A stretch of 64,000 nucleotides of DNA from Gnetum montanum (lineage: Eukaryota; Streptophyta; Gnetopsida; Gnetales; Gnetaceae): the NCBI GenBank assembly GCA_015680685.1, contig MNCI01002045.1, positions 520,365 through 584,364 on the forward strand. Direction: 5' to 3'. Each line of letters begins with the position of its first letter. Position 1 is the first letter of the stretch. The translations under genes and the position numbers were made by a program. Below are positions 11,225 through 21,500 of this stretch, in pieces. Under the pieces are notes generated by a model, which worked only from the letters and a program-made list of their open reading frames with translations, ran no database searches and was not told the origin of the DNA.

Positions 11225-11745
11225 TTGCTACATTGCTCTACACTATGCTATGCTACGTAGTACAGTAGCTGGTTTACGAATTGTGTTGAAGTTGAAATCA
11301 TTTGTTTAAAGCTTGATCATGCTAACAACTACAACGTTTGCCCCTTGTGAAGGGAAGCTTTTGGACTTGCTAAAATTGCATTTGAAACACTTTCTATTGC
11401 TCTTGTATTATCGCTACGCTATGCTACGCTATGTAGCGTAGCATAGCATAGCAGCTAGCATATCCTGCTTTTTGTTCAATCCACCATTTTCTAGTAAGAA
11501 ACTTTGCTAAATGACTTGAAGTTAAACAAGGCAATTGGTTTTGGAGGCCAGAGTGCTTGTTGAGTGCAATTTCTTCATTGAAACTAAGTTGGGACTTTCT
11601 GATTTGCCTTTGCTATGCTGTGCTACACTGCGTAGCATAGCATAGCATAGCACCTTGTTTTGCAACAGTTTGCACTTGATTTCTTGAACAAATTTTTTTC
11701 GAGGCTTGCTACGCTACATAGCATAGCATAGCATAGCAAACTTCT
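11225..11745. repeat. Cluster of GCTACGCTA / TAGCGTAGC inverted motifs in element B U3
   Basis: At least four further hairpins or half-hairpins (near 11235-11270, 11413-11452, 11607-11652 and 11705-11740). They share the 9-base core in both orientations, spaced roughly 150-200 bp apart. Confidence 0.8.
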
Positions 11746-12019
11746 TCACTAGAAAACTTGTCGAACTATTTTATCCATCCTCAGCAAAGTCAACAAATCC
11801 TAGCATGGTTTTTGAGTAAACTGATAGTCTAGTGAATTGTCCAGGTGGGTAGACTGGAGAGTCCATCAAGCCTGTCAGCTCTAGAGGTAGAAAATTTGCC
11901 AGACTGGACAGTCTAATCTTAGTGCATTCATTTCCTATCAAACATTCATGAGGCTACACTTGTGAAAATCCTTGCCTCAGTTCCAAGACCCTGGTGAAGC
12001 AAGAGTGCCTCGAAATTTT

Positions 12020-12098
12020 ATGGTGTTTCATTGACTCCTCTTTGTCGACATCTGGAGGACGGACTTGAGAGATGTCGACAAAGAATACGAAACACCAT
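12020..12098 (-). promoter_or_regulatory. Element B polypurine tract within a long stem-loop at the 3' LTR edge
   Basis: 12041-12053 (TTTGTCGACATCT) and 12070-12082 (AGATGTCGACAAA) are perfect 13-bp inverted arms with a 16-base loop. A second outer pair, 12020-12029 and 12089-12098 (ATGGTGTTTC / GAAACACCAT), uses the LTR terminus itself. On the minus strand AAAGAGGAGTCAA then precedes the LTR start TGAAACACC, so the polypurine tract grows out of the 3' arm. Element A has the same structure at 31378-31455. Confidence 0.8.
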
Positions 12099-13398
12099 GA
12101 TAGACAAAATGCTAACATCACTCCTTAGTAATTTCCAAGATGTCTCCTAGCTATGATTGAGAGTGCTAGGATAGTCATGTAGGAAAAGGGAAAAGAGTGG
12201 ATCTACGAGGACAGTTTCAGGAAGGGAAAGATGTAGCATAGTGTGGTCCATCGTCGGAGTGCTTGTGAGGGAATCGATATGCATTAGCGTCTTTCTTCTA
12301 TAGGTTTCTAACCTCTCATCAGAATGCTTGGAGATGATCTTTATGAAATAGCTGATGTGCCATTTTTTGGGCACACATTTTGTTTTGCGTGAGCTTTTGC
12401 TCTTCTACGCTTTTCTTTTGTTGTTTTTCCATTTTCATTTGCAAACAATCTTGTTGTTGCAGGATAGGTGTTTCTTTCCTAGGATGAGTTACGTTACATC
12501 CACTTGGGGCTTGAACCTGCCTACAAATGCTTTCCATGAGGCGAGTTGCGTTACGTGCATCATGGACTTTGCGGTTGAGCATATGGGAGGGCTTTATAGG
12601 CATCGGAAAAAAAATTTGTAAAAGAGGTGTAAGAAAGAGAATTGCGAGTGTAAGGAATGAGGTAAAGGAGGTTAAGGGGGAGGACGGGATGTGCACTCCC
12701 AAGTAGTCAAGCTAGTCAGGACGACCATCTTGTAACGATGTAGTGTCCTGTCATCTTGGTGAAATGCACCTCTGATCGACACCCCCTCGACAGATACCCT
12801 GCAAACACAACAGAAAGCAAACCAAAAGAAACAACCATAAAGTAAAATGAAGGAAAAGTTCTTACTTGCTTTGGACACTTTTGGAGCTTTGGATGTTGTT
12901 GTTGAGGCATTCAACATCCAATCTAGAAAGGCCAACAATGGTTCTGGCAGCATCAACGTGGAGAGGTAGGCACCTAGGAGGCTAGGAGTGCTTAGGAGTC
13001 CCCACCCAAGGCAGACATTATGTAGTTCAGCTGTAAGGTGAGATGCCTAGCAGCTGAATGTATTTTAGGCTTGGGCGATGGTGGGGGCTGGAGGATAGCA
13101 CTTTTGTGGCTGGGCCACAATAGTGCTGGGACTCTAGTAGTAGGCGCCAACCATAAGAGCTACCGCCAGGACAAAGGGCGATGGTAGCGGTAGCTCTGGA
13201 AGGTCAACAAGATGTCATACAACATCTTTGGAGGATCAACAAGATGTCAAGGGTAGTGGCATTGCATATATTCTAGAGGGTGTTTTCTTGGTGTCGTGAA
13301 TTGCATTCTAGAACTGCAATGTCCCACCTTGTGTCGGCACTGTGCATGCTTGCTTGTTTATTGAGTCATGGATGCATTTTGAGAACATGCCGCAAACC
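12099..13398 (-). other. Element B 3' UTR region with a candidate intron; short unrecognised ORFs
   Basis: No known domain. On the minus strand there are open stretches at 12956-12672 and 12702-12319, the second with a glutamine/lysine-rich part. A candidate intron of about 67 bp runs from a GTAAGAAC donor near 12865 to a TTTGCAG acceptor near 12799. Element A has a similar acceptor (TTGTGTTTGTAG, ending about 30539) in the matching place. Whether these exons encode a protein is unclear; a non-coding spliced leader or 3' UTR is equally possible. Confidence 0.45.
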
Positions 13399-13816
13399 TA
13401 GTTTAAGGTCTTGGTAGACCATTTGATGTGCTGGTTTAAGGTCTTAGTAGATTGTGGTGCACTAGTTTAAAGTCCTAGAAGACCGCTATGCTAGTTTAAG
13501 GTCCTAGTAGACCGCTATGCTAGTTTATCATCGTAGTTGATAGTTGCTGTGCTAGTTTAAGGTCTTAGCAGACCACTATGCTAGTTTATCATCGTAGTGG
13601 ATAGTGGATGTGCTAGTTTAAGGTTCTAGTAGACCGTCTGTGCCAGTTTAACGTCATAGTAGATGTGCTTTGCTAGTTTTTCTTCATGGTGGACGGTCTG
13701 TGCCAATTTATAGTCATGGCAGACTATCTGTGCCAGTTTATAGTCATAGCGGACTATCTTTGCCAGTTTTACAGTGTAGCGGATGAGCTTTGCCAATTTT
13801 ACATCGTAGCAGATGT
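13399..13816 (-). repeat. Element B tandem array 3 (after integrase), about 30 bp unit
   Basis: Around 14 monomers of the type GCTAGTTTAAGGTCCTAGTAGACCGCTAT (+ strand), each with a short inverted GGTC...GACC pair. Near the integrase end the period is 30 bp, leaving a minus-strand frame open with decapeptides such as YDYKLAQIVC; farther away the period and sequence drift. Confidence 0.88.
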
Positions 13817-13837
13817 TTTGCTCACCTTGCTTATGCA

Positions 13838-15030
13838 TCAAATGTAGTACGGCTTGAGATACGAATGATTCATAGGATTTGCGAACTTGTTGCTGTCCAT
13901 GTCTGCCAACTTGAAGGCTCCATTCCGATAGGCTTTTGTGACCATGAATGGACCTTCCTAGTTTACTAAGAACTTTTTTACACATTCATGGAAATCCTTG
14001 AGAATGAGGTCCCCCCTTTTTATTAGCCGTTGATGTGCGTTTGCATGATGCTTCTGCTGTTGCTTGTCTTGGTAGCGCTCTATGCGGTCAAATGTTTGTG
14101 CACGCTCCTCCTCTATGGAGTCGAGGTCGATGATCCTTGACTCATTTTTCTGGGCTTCGCTCATGATGTTTGACAGGATCATTTGAAGAGATGATACCTG
14201 CAGCTCAAGAGGCAACACCACTTCAGATCCATAAACAAGGCTATAAGGTGTCTTACCTGTCGCCATTCTACATGTCGTTCAGTAAGCCCGCAACACATAG
14301 AGGATTTGCTTGTGCCATCACCTCTTGCTATTATTAAGAATTTTCTTGAGAAATTTGATGATGGCTTTGTTCATAGCTTCTTCCTATCCGTTTTCCTGTG
14401 GGTAGTATGATGAGGAAAAGGATTGCCTAATCCAAGGTTGCTGCAAAAGCTTTTGGTTTTCGCACTACTAAATTGTGGTCTGTTATATGTCATAATAGTC
14501 ATAGGAAGCTCAAACCTCGTGATGACGTTATCTAATATAAAGTGGAAAACCTGTTGAGATGTAGTCTTCCAAAGGGGGATAGCCTCCACCCACTTTGTAA
14601 AGTACTAAGTGGTGGTGATGATGAAGCTATTCCCTACGAAGGACTTAGGTGTGATAGGTCCTATAATGTCTAGTTGCCATTGTTGGAATGTCCATGTGAT
14701 ATGCGTCGGGTGCAACTCGGTAAGTGAAGTATGTATAAGATTTGCATATCATTGGCACGTATCACGAGTCTTAACTTTGGCTAGGCAATCACATTCCATG
14801 TGAGGCTAGTAATACCTTAGGTGTCTGATTTTTGCTGCCATGGGCCTAGGTGCTATGTGTCCACCACATAGTACCTCGTGTACCTCATTAATGACCTTCT
14901 GCGCTTATTTCTCACTTACGCATGTCAGAAATATCCCATCAAAGGAATGTTTGCATAAAGCGTTATCTCCCATAAGTACATATTATTGAGCACGCTTGCA
15001 GATCACATCCATTTGGGTAGATGTCAATCC
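13838..15030 (-). pseudogene. Element B integrase (decayed)
   Basis: Minus-strand reading from 15030: zinc-binding region with GGHIAPRPMAAKIRH, then HITWTFQQWQLDIIGPITPKS, YFTKWVEAIPLWKTT, ILDNVITRFELP, and the C-terminal chromatin/DNA-binding part from [28 protein letters not shown] to NHSYLKPYYI, ending at the TGA at 13840-13838. Integrase inserts the cDNA into the host chromosome. The second catalytic Asp (normally TDNG) reads TYNR, and the catalytic Glu region (normally NGQAE) reads THRKTDRK, so the DDE triad is lost. Several TAG/TAA stops. Followed at once by array 3. Confidence 0.88.
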
Positions 15031-16229
15031 TCATGGGGGTTCGCCACGTTGCAGATAAGCTTTAATGTTGGCGTACCACTCCTGGGTGTCCACAGCACTT
15101 ACAAAGGCTACGTGTACCCCTTGAGTGATAGGCTCCATACACTTGGTTATTGAAGTGGAAAAACTTGCAAACAGGTGTGGTGGCACATTTAATGCTAGGG
15201 TGGCCAAGGTATCTGCTACGGTGTTCTCATTGCATGGCATGTGTTGAACGTCCATTTTTGCAAACTGTTTAAGCAAAATTTTTGCTATGTTGCAATAGGG
15301 CTGCAGATGAGTAGCTTTGCAGACATAGACCTCAGTGATTTGATTCACAACGAGTTGTGAGTTGTCTCGAATTGCTAGATGTTGAATTTTTAATGCTTGT
15401 GCTACTAAGAGGCCCCTGAGGATTCCTTCATACTTTGCCACGTTGTTTGTACAAAGGAACGCGAAACGATAAGAAAATGGTTGCATTTCCCTAGAGGGGA
15501 ACGTAATGACGGCTGCTGCACTACCACCACGTGTAGTCGAGGCACTATCGAAATGTAATGTAGCTTCAAGATGTGATGGGATAGCGTTGATGTTACTAAC
15601 GTGCTCGTCAGGGAATTCAAGATCTATGATTGCCCGATCTTTGATGGGTAAGGTCGTAATTTGCATAGCTATAGCTTGACCTTTCGTCAACGATTGGGTC
15701 ACATAATGAAAATCAAATTCCACGATTATAGCTTTCCACCAGGCTATCTTGTTGCTTTCGTATAGATTATTCGTGATAGCCTGGAGTACATTGCTTTTGC
15801 AAATGATGTTAACTTTGCTACTGAACAGATAATGCTTCCACTTTTTTAATGCAAACACTAGGGCGAGGTAATTTCTATCCACCTCATTATACTTCGTCTC
15901 GTAGGCTATCAATGCATGACTTAATTAATACACTGGAATCTCAGAGCTATCGTCTCGTCTCTGACATAATAGTGTCGTGATGGACGTGTCTAAGGTGGCA
16001 AGGTAGATGTAGAAAGGCTTATCCCTCTGCGGTGGGTAAATATTTGGGAGGTGTAAAAGCTCTTTTTTTAGGTCATTGAAGGCTTGCTGGCATTGTGTTG
16101 TCCATTTGAAGTTAATCCCTTTCTTTAGTGAGTGTTGCATGGGGTGTAACTTGTCAGTCAACTTTGCTATAAACCTTCTAATAAACAGTACCCTACCTTG
16201 CAACTCGCGTAATTATTTAAGGTTTGTAG
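15031..16229 (-). pseudogene. Element B RNase H plus archaeal-type RNase H
   Basis: 16203-15925 holds the RT-linked RNase H start (LQGRVLFIRRFIAKL, KPFYIYLATLDTSI). After one stop, an open 293-codon frame at 15912-15031 carries ETKYNEVDRNYLALVFALKKWKHYL and then a second RNase H: LHFDSAST, FLCTNNVAKYEG (the Glu of NN..EY is Lys), DNSQLVVNQI, ENTVADTLATLAL. The extra RNase H places the element in the Tat lineage. This is the longest open frame of the window, so this part has decayed least. The change at the NN..EY site would weaken or kill the second RNase H. Confidence 0.88.
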
Positions 16230-17291
16230 GGGTTTCTAGATTAACGATAACCTTAACTTTATCAGGGTCCACTCGTATTCCAGCCTCCAATACTACAAAC
16301 CCTAGGATACGTCTGGTTCTCACCCCGAAGACACTTTTTTGGGTTGAGGCGTAAGTCATGCATCTGGCAACGTTTAAGGACTATAGCTAGATTGTTGGGA
16401 TGATCAATGGCCTCTTTAGATTTGACCGCTATGTCATCCACGTAGTCATTTAGTGTTTCTAGGTTGTAGTTACTAAAGATCTATGTCATGGGTCTTTGGT
16501 AGGTTGTTCTGATGTTTTTGAGCCTAATGGGCATCCTAGTGTAACAGAAAGTACCCCATGGGGTCATGAAAGTTGTTGTTAACTGATGCTCTGGGTTGCG
16601 AATTTGATTGTAGCCGAAGAAACCATCTATGAAGGATAACAGAGCATGACTAGCCATAGTGTCAATGAGTTGATCAATACTCGGTAGTGGGAAGTCTTCT
16701 TTGATCGTTGCTTTGTTTAGATGCCGGAAGTCTATACAGATTCGTATTTCTCCCATTTTCTTAGAAACCACGACGATGTTTGACACCCACTCTAAGTAAT
16801 CAACTGCCCGAATGAAACCAGCTTGATACAACTTAGTGATTTCATCGTGTACGGCTAGTGCAATCTTTGGTTTAACCTTGCGAGCCTTTTGCTTAATTGC
16901 TTTCATACACGGATCTAAGATAATGTTGTGCTGTATTAGCCTCGGATCCAAGCTCAACATGTTATTATAAGACCACGCAAATAATTTGATGTTGTCCTGT
17001 AGTATCTTGGATACATCTTTATGTGTTTGCAAATCTATGATATTTTCCCCTTGGATGTAGTCATAGGTGTTTCAATGAGAGGGTCCTCAGTTACGTCCTC
17101 GGCCTCTAAATCTAAGGCTTGGACTAGATGTTCAAGCAAGTTTGGGAATGTTTCTAAGGATGCTACAGAGCTATCTGCGAATGATTCCCAGTCTATTAAC
17201 TCTAGGTTCAATTGTCTTGTGAGCTCGCTGTGTGGACTTGTTAAAGTTAAAGGTGAGGAGAGATCATGATGCATTGCTAATTTTTCTCAAC
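16230..17291 (-). pseudogene. Element B reverse transcriptase domain
   Basis: The exon would start at 17291 after the acceptor GTGGCAG, with the first ATG at 17274 (MHHDLSSPLTL). From 17032: HNIILDPCMKAIKQK, VHDEITKLYQAGFIR, VSNIVVVSKKMGEIRICIDFRHLNKATI, FPLPSIDQLIDTM, LSFIDGFFGYNQI (first catalytic Asp kept), FMTPWGTFCYTRMP. After a TAG near 16488 the frame continues with LNDYVDDIAVKSK, so the YVDD box is intact. RT copies the element RNA. Broken by two or three stops and a frameshift after LRLNPKK. Confidence 0.9.
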
Positions 17292-17426
17292 CTGCCACAA
17301 TGAGATAAATGCCAAGTCAAGTGATACCTGTTTTTAGCAACAACACACAGTAAACATTTGCAAAGAAATAAGGAAATATGAACAATTGAAATAATTGTAA
17401 ACTATGATACAAAGTTTGCGACTTGC

Positions 17427-17730
17427 CAGTTTAAGGTTCTAGCAGACCATCTGAATGCAAAAATTTAAAACTTCTACTTTAAGGTCTTTATGGACCGCTA
17501 ACGGGTTAGATTTGCTAGTTAAAAGTATGAGTTTAAGATCTTTGCAGATTGCTAACTTGATTGAAGCTGTGAGTCAAGATTGCTAGTTTAAGGTCTTTGC
17601 GGACCGTTAACGAGTTATTGTTGCAAAGGTTAAAACTATTAGTTTAAGGTCTTTGTGGACCACTAACAGGTTGCTTTTGTAAAGGTAATTTGTATTAGTT
17701 TAAGGTCTTTGTGGATCCCTAACTTCTTAT
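17427..17730 (-). repeat. Element B tandem array 2 (just before RT)
   Basis: Monomers of the type AGTTTAAGGTCTTTGCGGACCGCTAAC (+), spaced irregularly at about 50-60 bp, each with GGTC...GACC inverted halves. It is related to array 3. A single N lies just beyond it at 17746. Confidence 0.85.
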
Positions 17731-18545
17731 TCTTGTGAAGGCAAANCTTCGTAAGAGTGTAGAGCCCATATTCAGAGTGTACAATTGTTGTATCGACAAA
17801 GAGCAAGGTGATTTAGCGTAGCAACTAAGAAGGAATCTACAACTGAGATGATGGCACCTAAAAGAGAACGCAAACACCTAGCACTCGCCAAGGTGGATGA
17901 GGTGAAAGACACCCTAGGACATCTGTCATAGGTGCGCGTCGAGGTGTGAGAGGAGAAACCTTTGGCTCTGTAAGTTGCTATGCTACCTTTGTTTTTTCCA
18001 TGCTATTGTTGTTGTTTCTGTTTTCTATTTTCGCTTTTTGTTTCAAAAATCTGCATCTTTTGTCACTATTTTGATTGCAATCTTGGCCGTTACACCACTG
18101 TTGTTGTCGATTTGGCCATGATAGGTGTACAGACACTACGCTAAAGTTGCATGCAATATTGCCTAGACCTCCATTTCCATGACTACCTCGCCACGGAGGT
18201 TTAGGTGATTTTGGCAACCTAGCATGCAAAGAGCGTAATGTACGACACTCAGGAGGGTTTGGCCATACACATGATTTGACAACGTAACATGTGTCTATCA
18301 CAGCGTAGTGAAAATCATTTTGTTAGGTAGAAGATTTGTTGAAAAATTGCAGTGTATTAAATTGTTTCTTGTTCAAAATTCATATTTAATTTTTTGTTGC
18401 TCTGCTATGCTATTGTCTTTGTGGTTCTGCTACGCTACATGCAAGGAAAGAGTTATACTATGCTATTTGTAAATGGCTAATCTTGCTACACTACAAGCTA
18501 ACTTTAGTCGAACATGATGTTAACATTTGCCATTATGTTGTGCAG
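17731..18545 (+). promoter_or_regulatory. Element B region upstream of antisense gene, with LTR-type motifs
   Basis: GCTATGCTA / GCTACGCTA-type motifs recur (17815, 17974, 18398, 18428, 18455 and 18485), as in B's own U3. A possible 3' splice site, TTGTGCAG, ends at 18545. This could be a promoter plus non-coding 5' exon for the antisense gene (inference only). Confidence 0.4.
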
Positions 18546-21500
18546 GGTGATGCTAAGGCCCATTTTGATTGTCCTAGAGATTGTAGGGATTCTGTGCTAC
18601 CTAAGAGAACTAGTGGCCAATGTTCCTCCACCCCATGCACATGTGGGGTGAGAGGTGGTCTAGTTCCAGGAAGGTGTATGGGACTTCCTACACTTCCTCC
18701 TCCAATACTTTAGTATGATCATTTGATCACACTTATCGGAGGAGGTAGCAGCAGTAATTACTGAAACCCTGTTGCCTGGGGCAAACCAGGGTATTCTGAA
18801 ATTTCTAATCGATGGAGTAATTAAGAGCAAGTAGGCAGAGGGATCCAGTCAGCACCTAAGAAGCTTGAGGCATCTAAGTTGGATCTGGGAAATGCCTGAA
18901 TATAATTGCTACCACTTGTACAACATGTTGTTTATTGTCTGCCACATGGGAACCTATTTTCAGAACCCACCAGGAACAGTTTATTGTGTCGGTGGGTGAG
19001 TTTTGTAAGCATATTCCGGTACGTTGTGCGATGTGTGCTATGCTAGGCAAAAGAAAATGTTAACAGTGTATGTGCTCTTTTTGTTACCAAGTTTTATGCC
19101 AACAAGAGTGGGCTTCACAGTGATACTGATGCCTTAGCCTTGGCACAGATGGCACTGCAGGGGTTCCTTTGCTGAGAATATAGGCATCGGTGTGATAGGC
19201 CAGTGCGGGGATGAATACAAAACCTATTCATCCCGGTACTCCCAGTTTTACAACAGGTGTAAGGAGTTCGGTTGGTTGGATGGGGATTGGGCATCCCTTA
19301 GGCCAATCACTGTTGAAGATGTGTTATTGAATCTTCCATCATTCCCATCGTCGTTCAAACCTAGTATGCTAGACTGTGATTTCATGTTTGCATGTTTGAG
19401 TGTTGTTCCTATTTTTTTTGCGATTTTTTTGTTTTGTTTAAGTTTTTGCTTTTTCCTTTTGTAAACTACTACAGTGGTGAAGAAATCCCAGGAGGTGACG
19501 GTGATCACCTCTGAGTATAACGAGGCTAATATTTATTTTAAGTATGGGGAGGTAGAGGAGACCCAACGCTGGCTTTGCAACAAGGCCCCGAAATCGCTCA
19601 CCAACAACCTTTGGGATGATGGGCTAATGGAATTGTTCTTAGCCATGAACCCAAGCATCCCTGTTGTTGAGATCCTTTTCCTAGCTAAGTATTCTGAAAG
19701 AGTAGATGACTTACGGTGTGTTTTTGATCCTTGAAATTAATGACTAGCTATTTGCTGATCTCTTCAGTGTCCCTACTGATGGTCTCCCCGTAGGAGCAAA
19801 GAACAAAAAGGAGGCAACCCATCAAGGGGACATTGAGTGGCTAGGGAAAGTAAAAGGATGAAAGGATATCCCTATTGAAGTGGCCACGCTGAAAGTGGCA
19901 AAAATGGTTTACCTCATCTTCCGTTCTGATGCTTTCCCCAAACTACTATCCCAAGAGAAGATCATTGGGATTGAACAAGCTTGGGTAATGAAAGAGGTCA
20001 TGGAAGAGGGGGCCTATTACAACTGGGCCAAACATCTTTGCAAAGGTCTGTAGGCTGAAATGGTCAAGCTTCATAAGATGCTTGAATCCCATTTCAATGT
20101 GCATCATGCCTTCTATGTAGCCTGCCTGTGGTGCTTCATGGAATTCTTGGTGATCCGTGAGAATGGAGTCTGGGTGATGCAAAATTGTAACCAGATTTCC
20201 AAACCATGGATTTGCCAAGTCTTCCGCACCACTCGATCCCAGGATCCCCGAGAAGCTACTATGGAGTCATTTTCAATGATGACTACGGATCGGGTGGCCC
20301 ACAACTTCTGTGGCCAGGACAGCATAGGAGAGGTTCCCCCTGCTACTACAAGTAGTGTATCAAAGGGGAAATGCCTCATTGCGGAGACGTTGGCCACCAA
20401 GTTGTGGCAAAAGAGGTCTTGTCTGGTTGAGGAATCTCCCTGCGTGGATGAAAAAGGGGGGCAGAGATTGTGGTTCAAGCTCTATAGAGTACAACTTCCT
20501 ATCGGTAAGTGCATATTCTTTACGTTTTTTATTTTTCCTATTTGGTTAATGCTTGCTATGCTGTGCTATGCTAGGTAGCGTAGCACAATGTAGCATCTAT
20601 TTCAAGTTAGTCTACTTTTTCCTAATGTGAATACGCTTTGCTACTAGAGGAAGAAGGAGAAGAGGTGATGTCGCCCAAAATGGGGACAACTAATAAAGAT
20701 GCATGGGACCCAACCATAGAGGAAAGGGCTTGATCAAGAAAGAAGGAGCTCTTGCCGTAAAGGAAGGGGCTCCCATTGATGAGAAAAATGCTCCTTCTGA
20801 TGAGGAGGACATTTCTACCGATGAGTAGGACTCCCCTGCTAATGAGGAGGACACTCCTATGGATGAGGAGGATGCTGGTGCCACAAAGAGAAGGTCCTCA
20901 GTAAATAAAGAAGAGGCCCTTGTCAACCGGGAAGGGACCTCTATCAATGATCCCTTTTGCTGAATGTAGTTCAGCACCGAAGGAGCAGATGGACGTAGAG
21001 GGTGCTGCCATGGTGTTAAGTCAGCAAGAAGGAGGGGAGCTACAACTAGATGCTAGTGAGTTTGATTACATATTCGATAGTATGTTGATGGGCAATGCCC
21101 CTACTATTACCCCTGAGGGTTTGCTGGGTAGGATCCCTTACATTGTCATTCGCGTTACTCGTCAACTTTTTTGTAGTCCTATTGGTCATAACTAACACAT
21201 TTTGTCATGTGGCAGACACCATTGTTGACATTGCAGGTCCTTCTTCGATCTGCTTGTGACCATGGGCTGAGACCCCTAATAAGTTTGAGTTCATGCAAGG
21301 GGTGGTCGATGACATGATCGATCGTCTAAAGTAGGTTGATCCAGAAGTGGGTGAGTGAAGTAGCTATGCTAGGCTTTTAACTTGCTACGCTAGAACTTTT
21401 GGATTGCTAAAATTTGCTACGCTACTATGACTAATGCATTTTTATGTGCGGTCGACAACCTCTCACCTCAAGTGAGACCCGAAACAAGTAGTCAAGGTCG

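Larger units (their letters stand above)
10277..12030 (-). repeat. Element B 3' LTR
   Basis: 1754 bp, TGGAGCAACC... to ...TATGGTGTTTCA on +. A TATA box (TATAAATA, minus) at 10868-10875 puts most of the LTR (about 10840-12030) in U3. U3 is crowded with GCTACGCTA-type hairpins. Confidence 0.93.

Noticed and set aside
12355-12621. Plus-strand frame with a hydrophobic start in B's 3' UTR
   Set aside because: No homology recognised and no counterpart found in element A; likely chance.
13399-13816. CRISPR-like array of about 30-bp repeats
   Set aside because: Units are contiguous and degenerate, without unique spacers, and sit in a plant retrotransposon after integrase.
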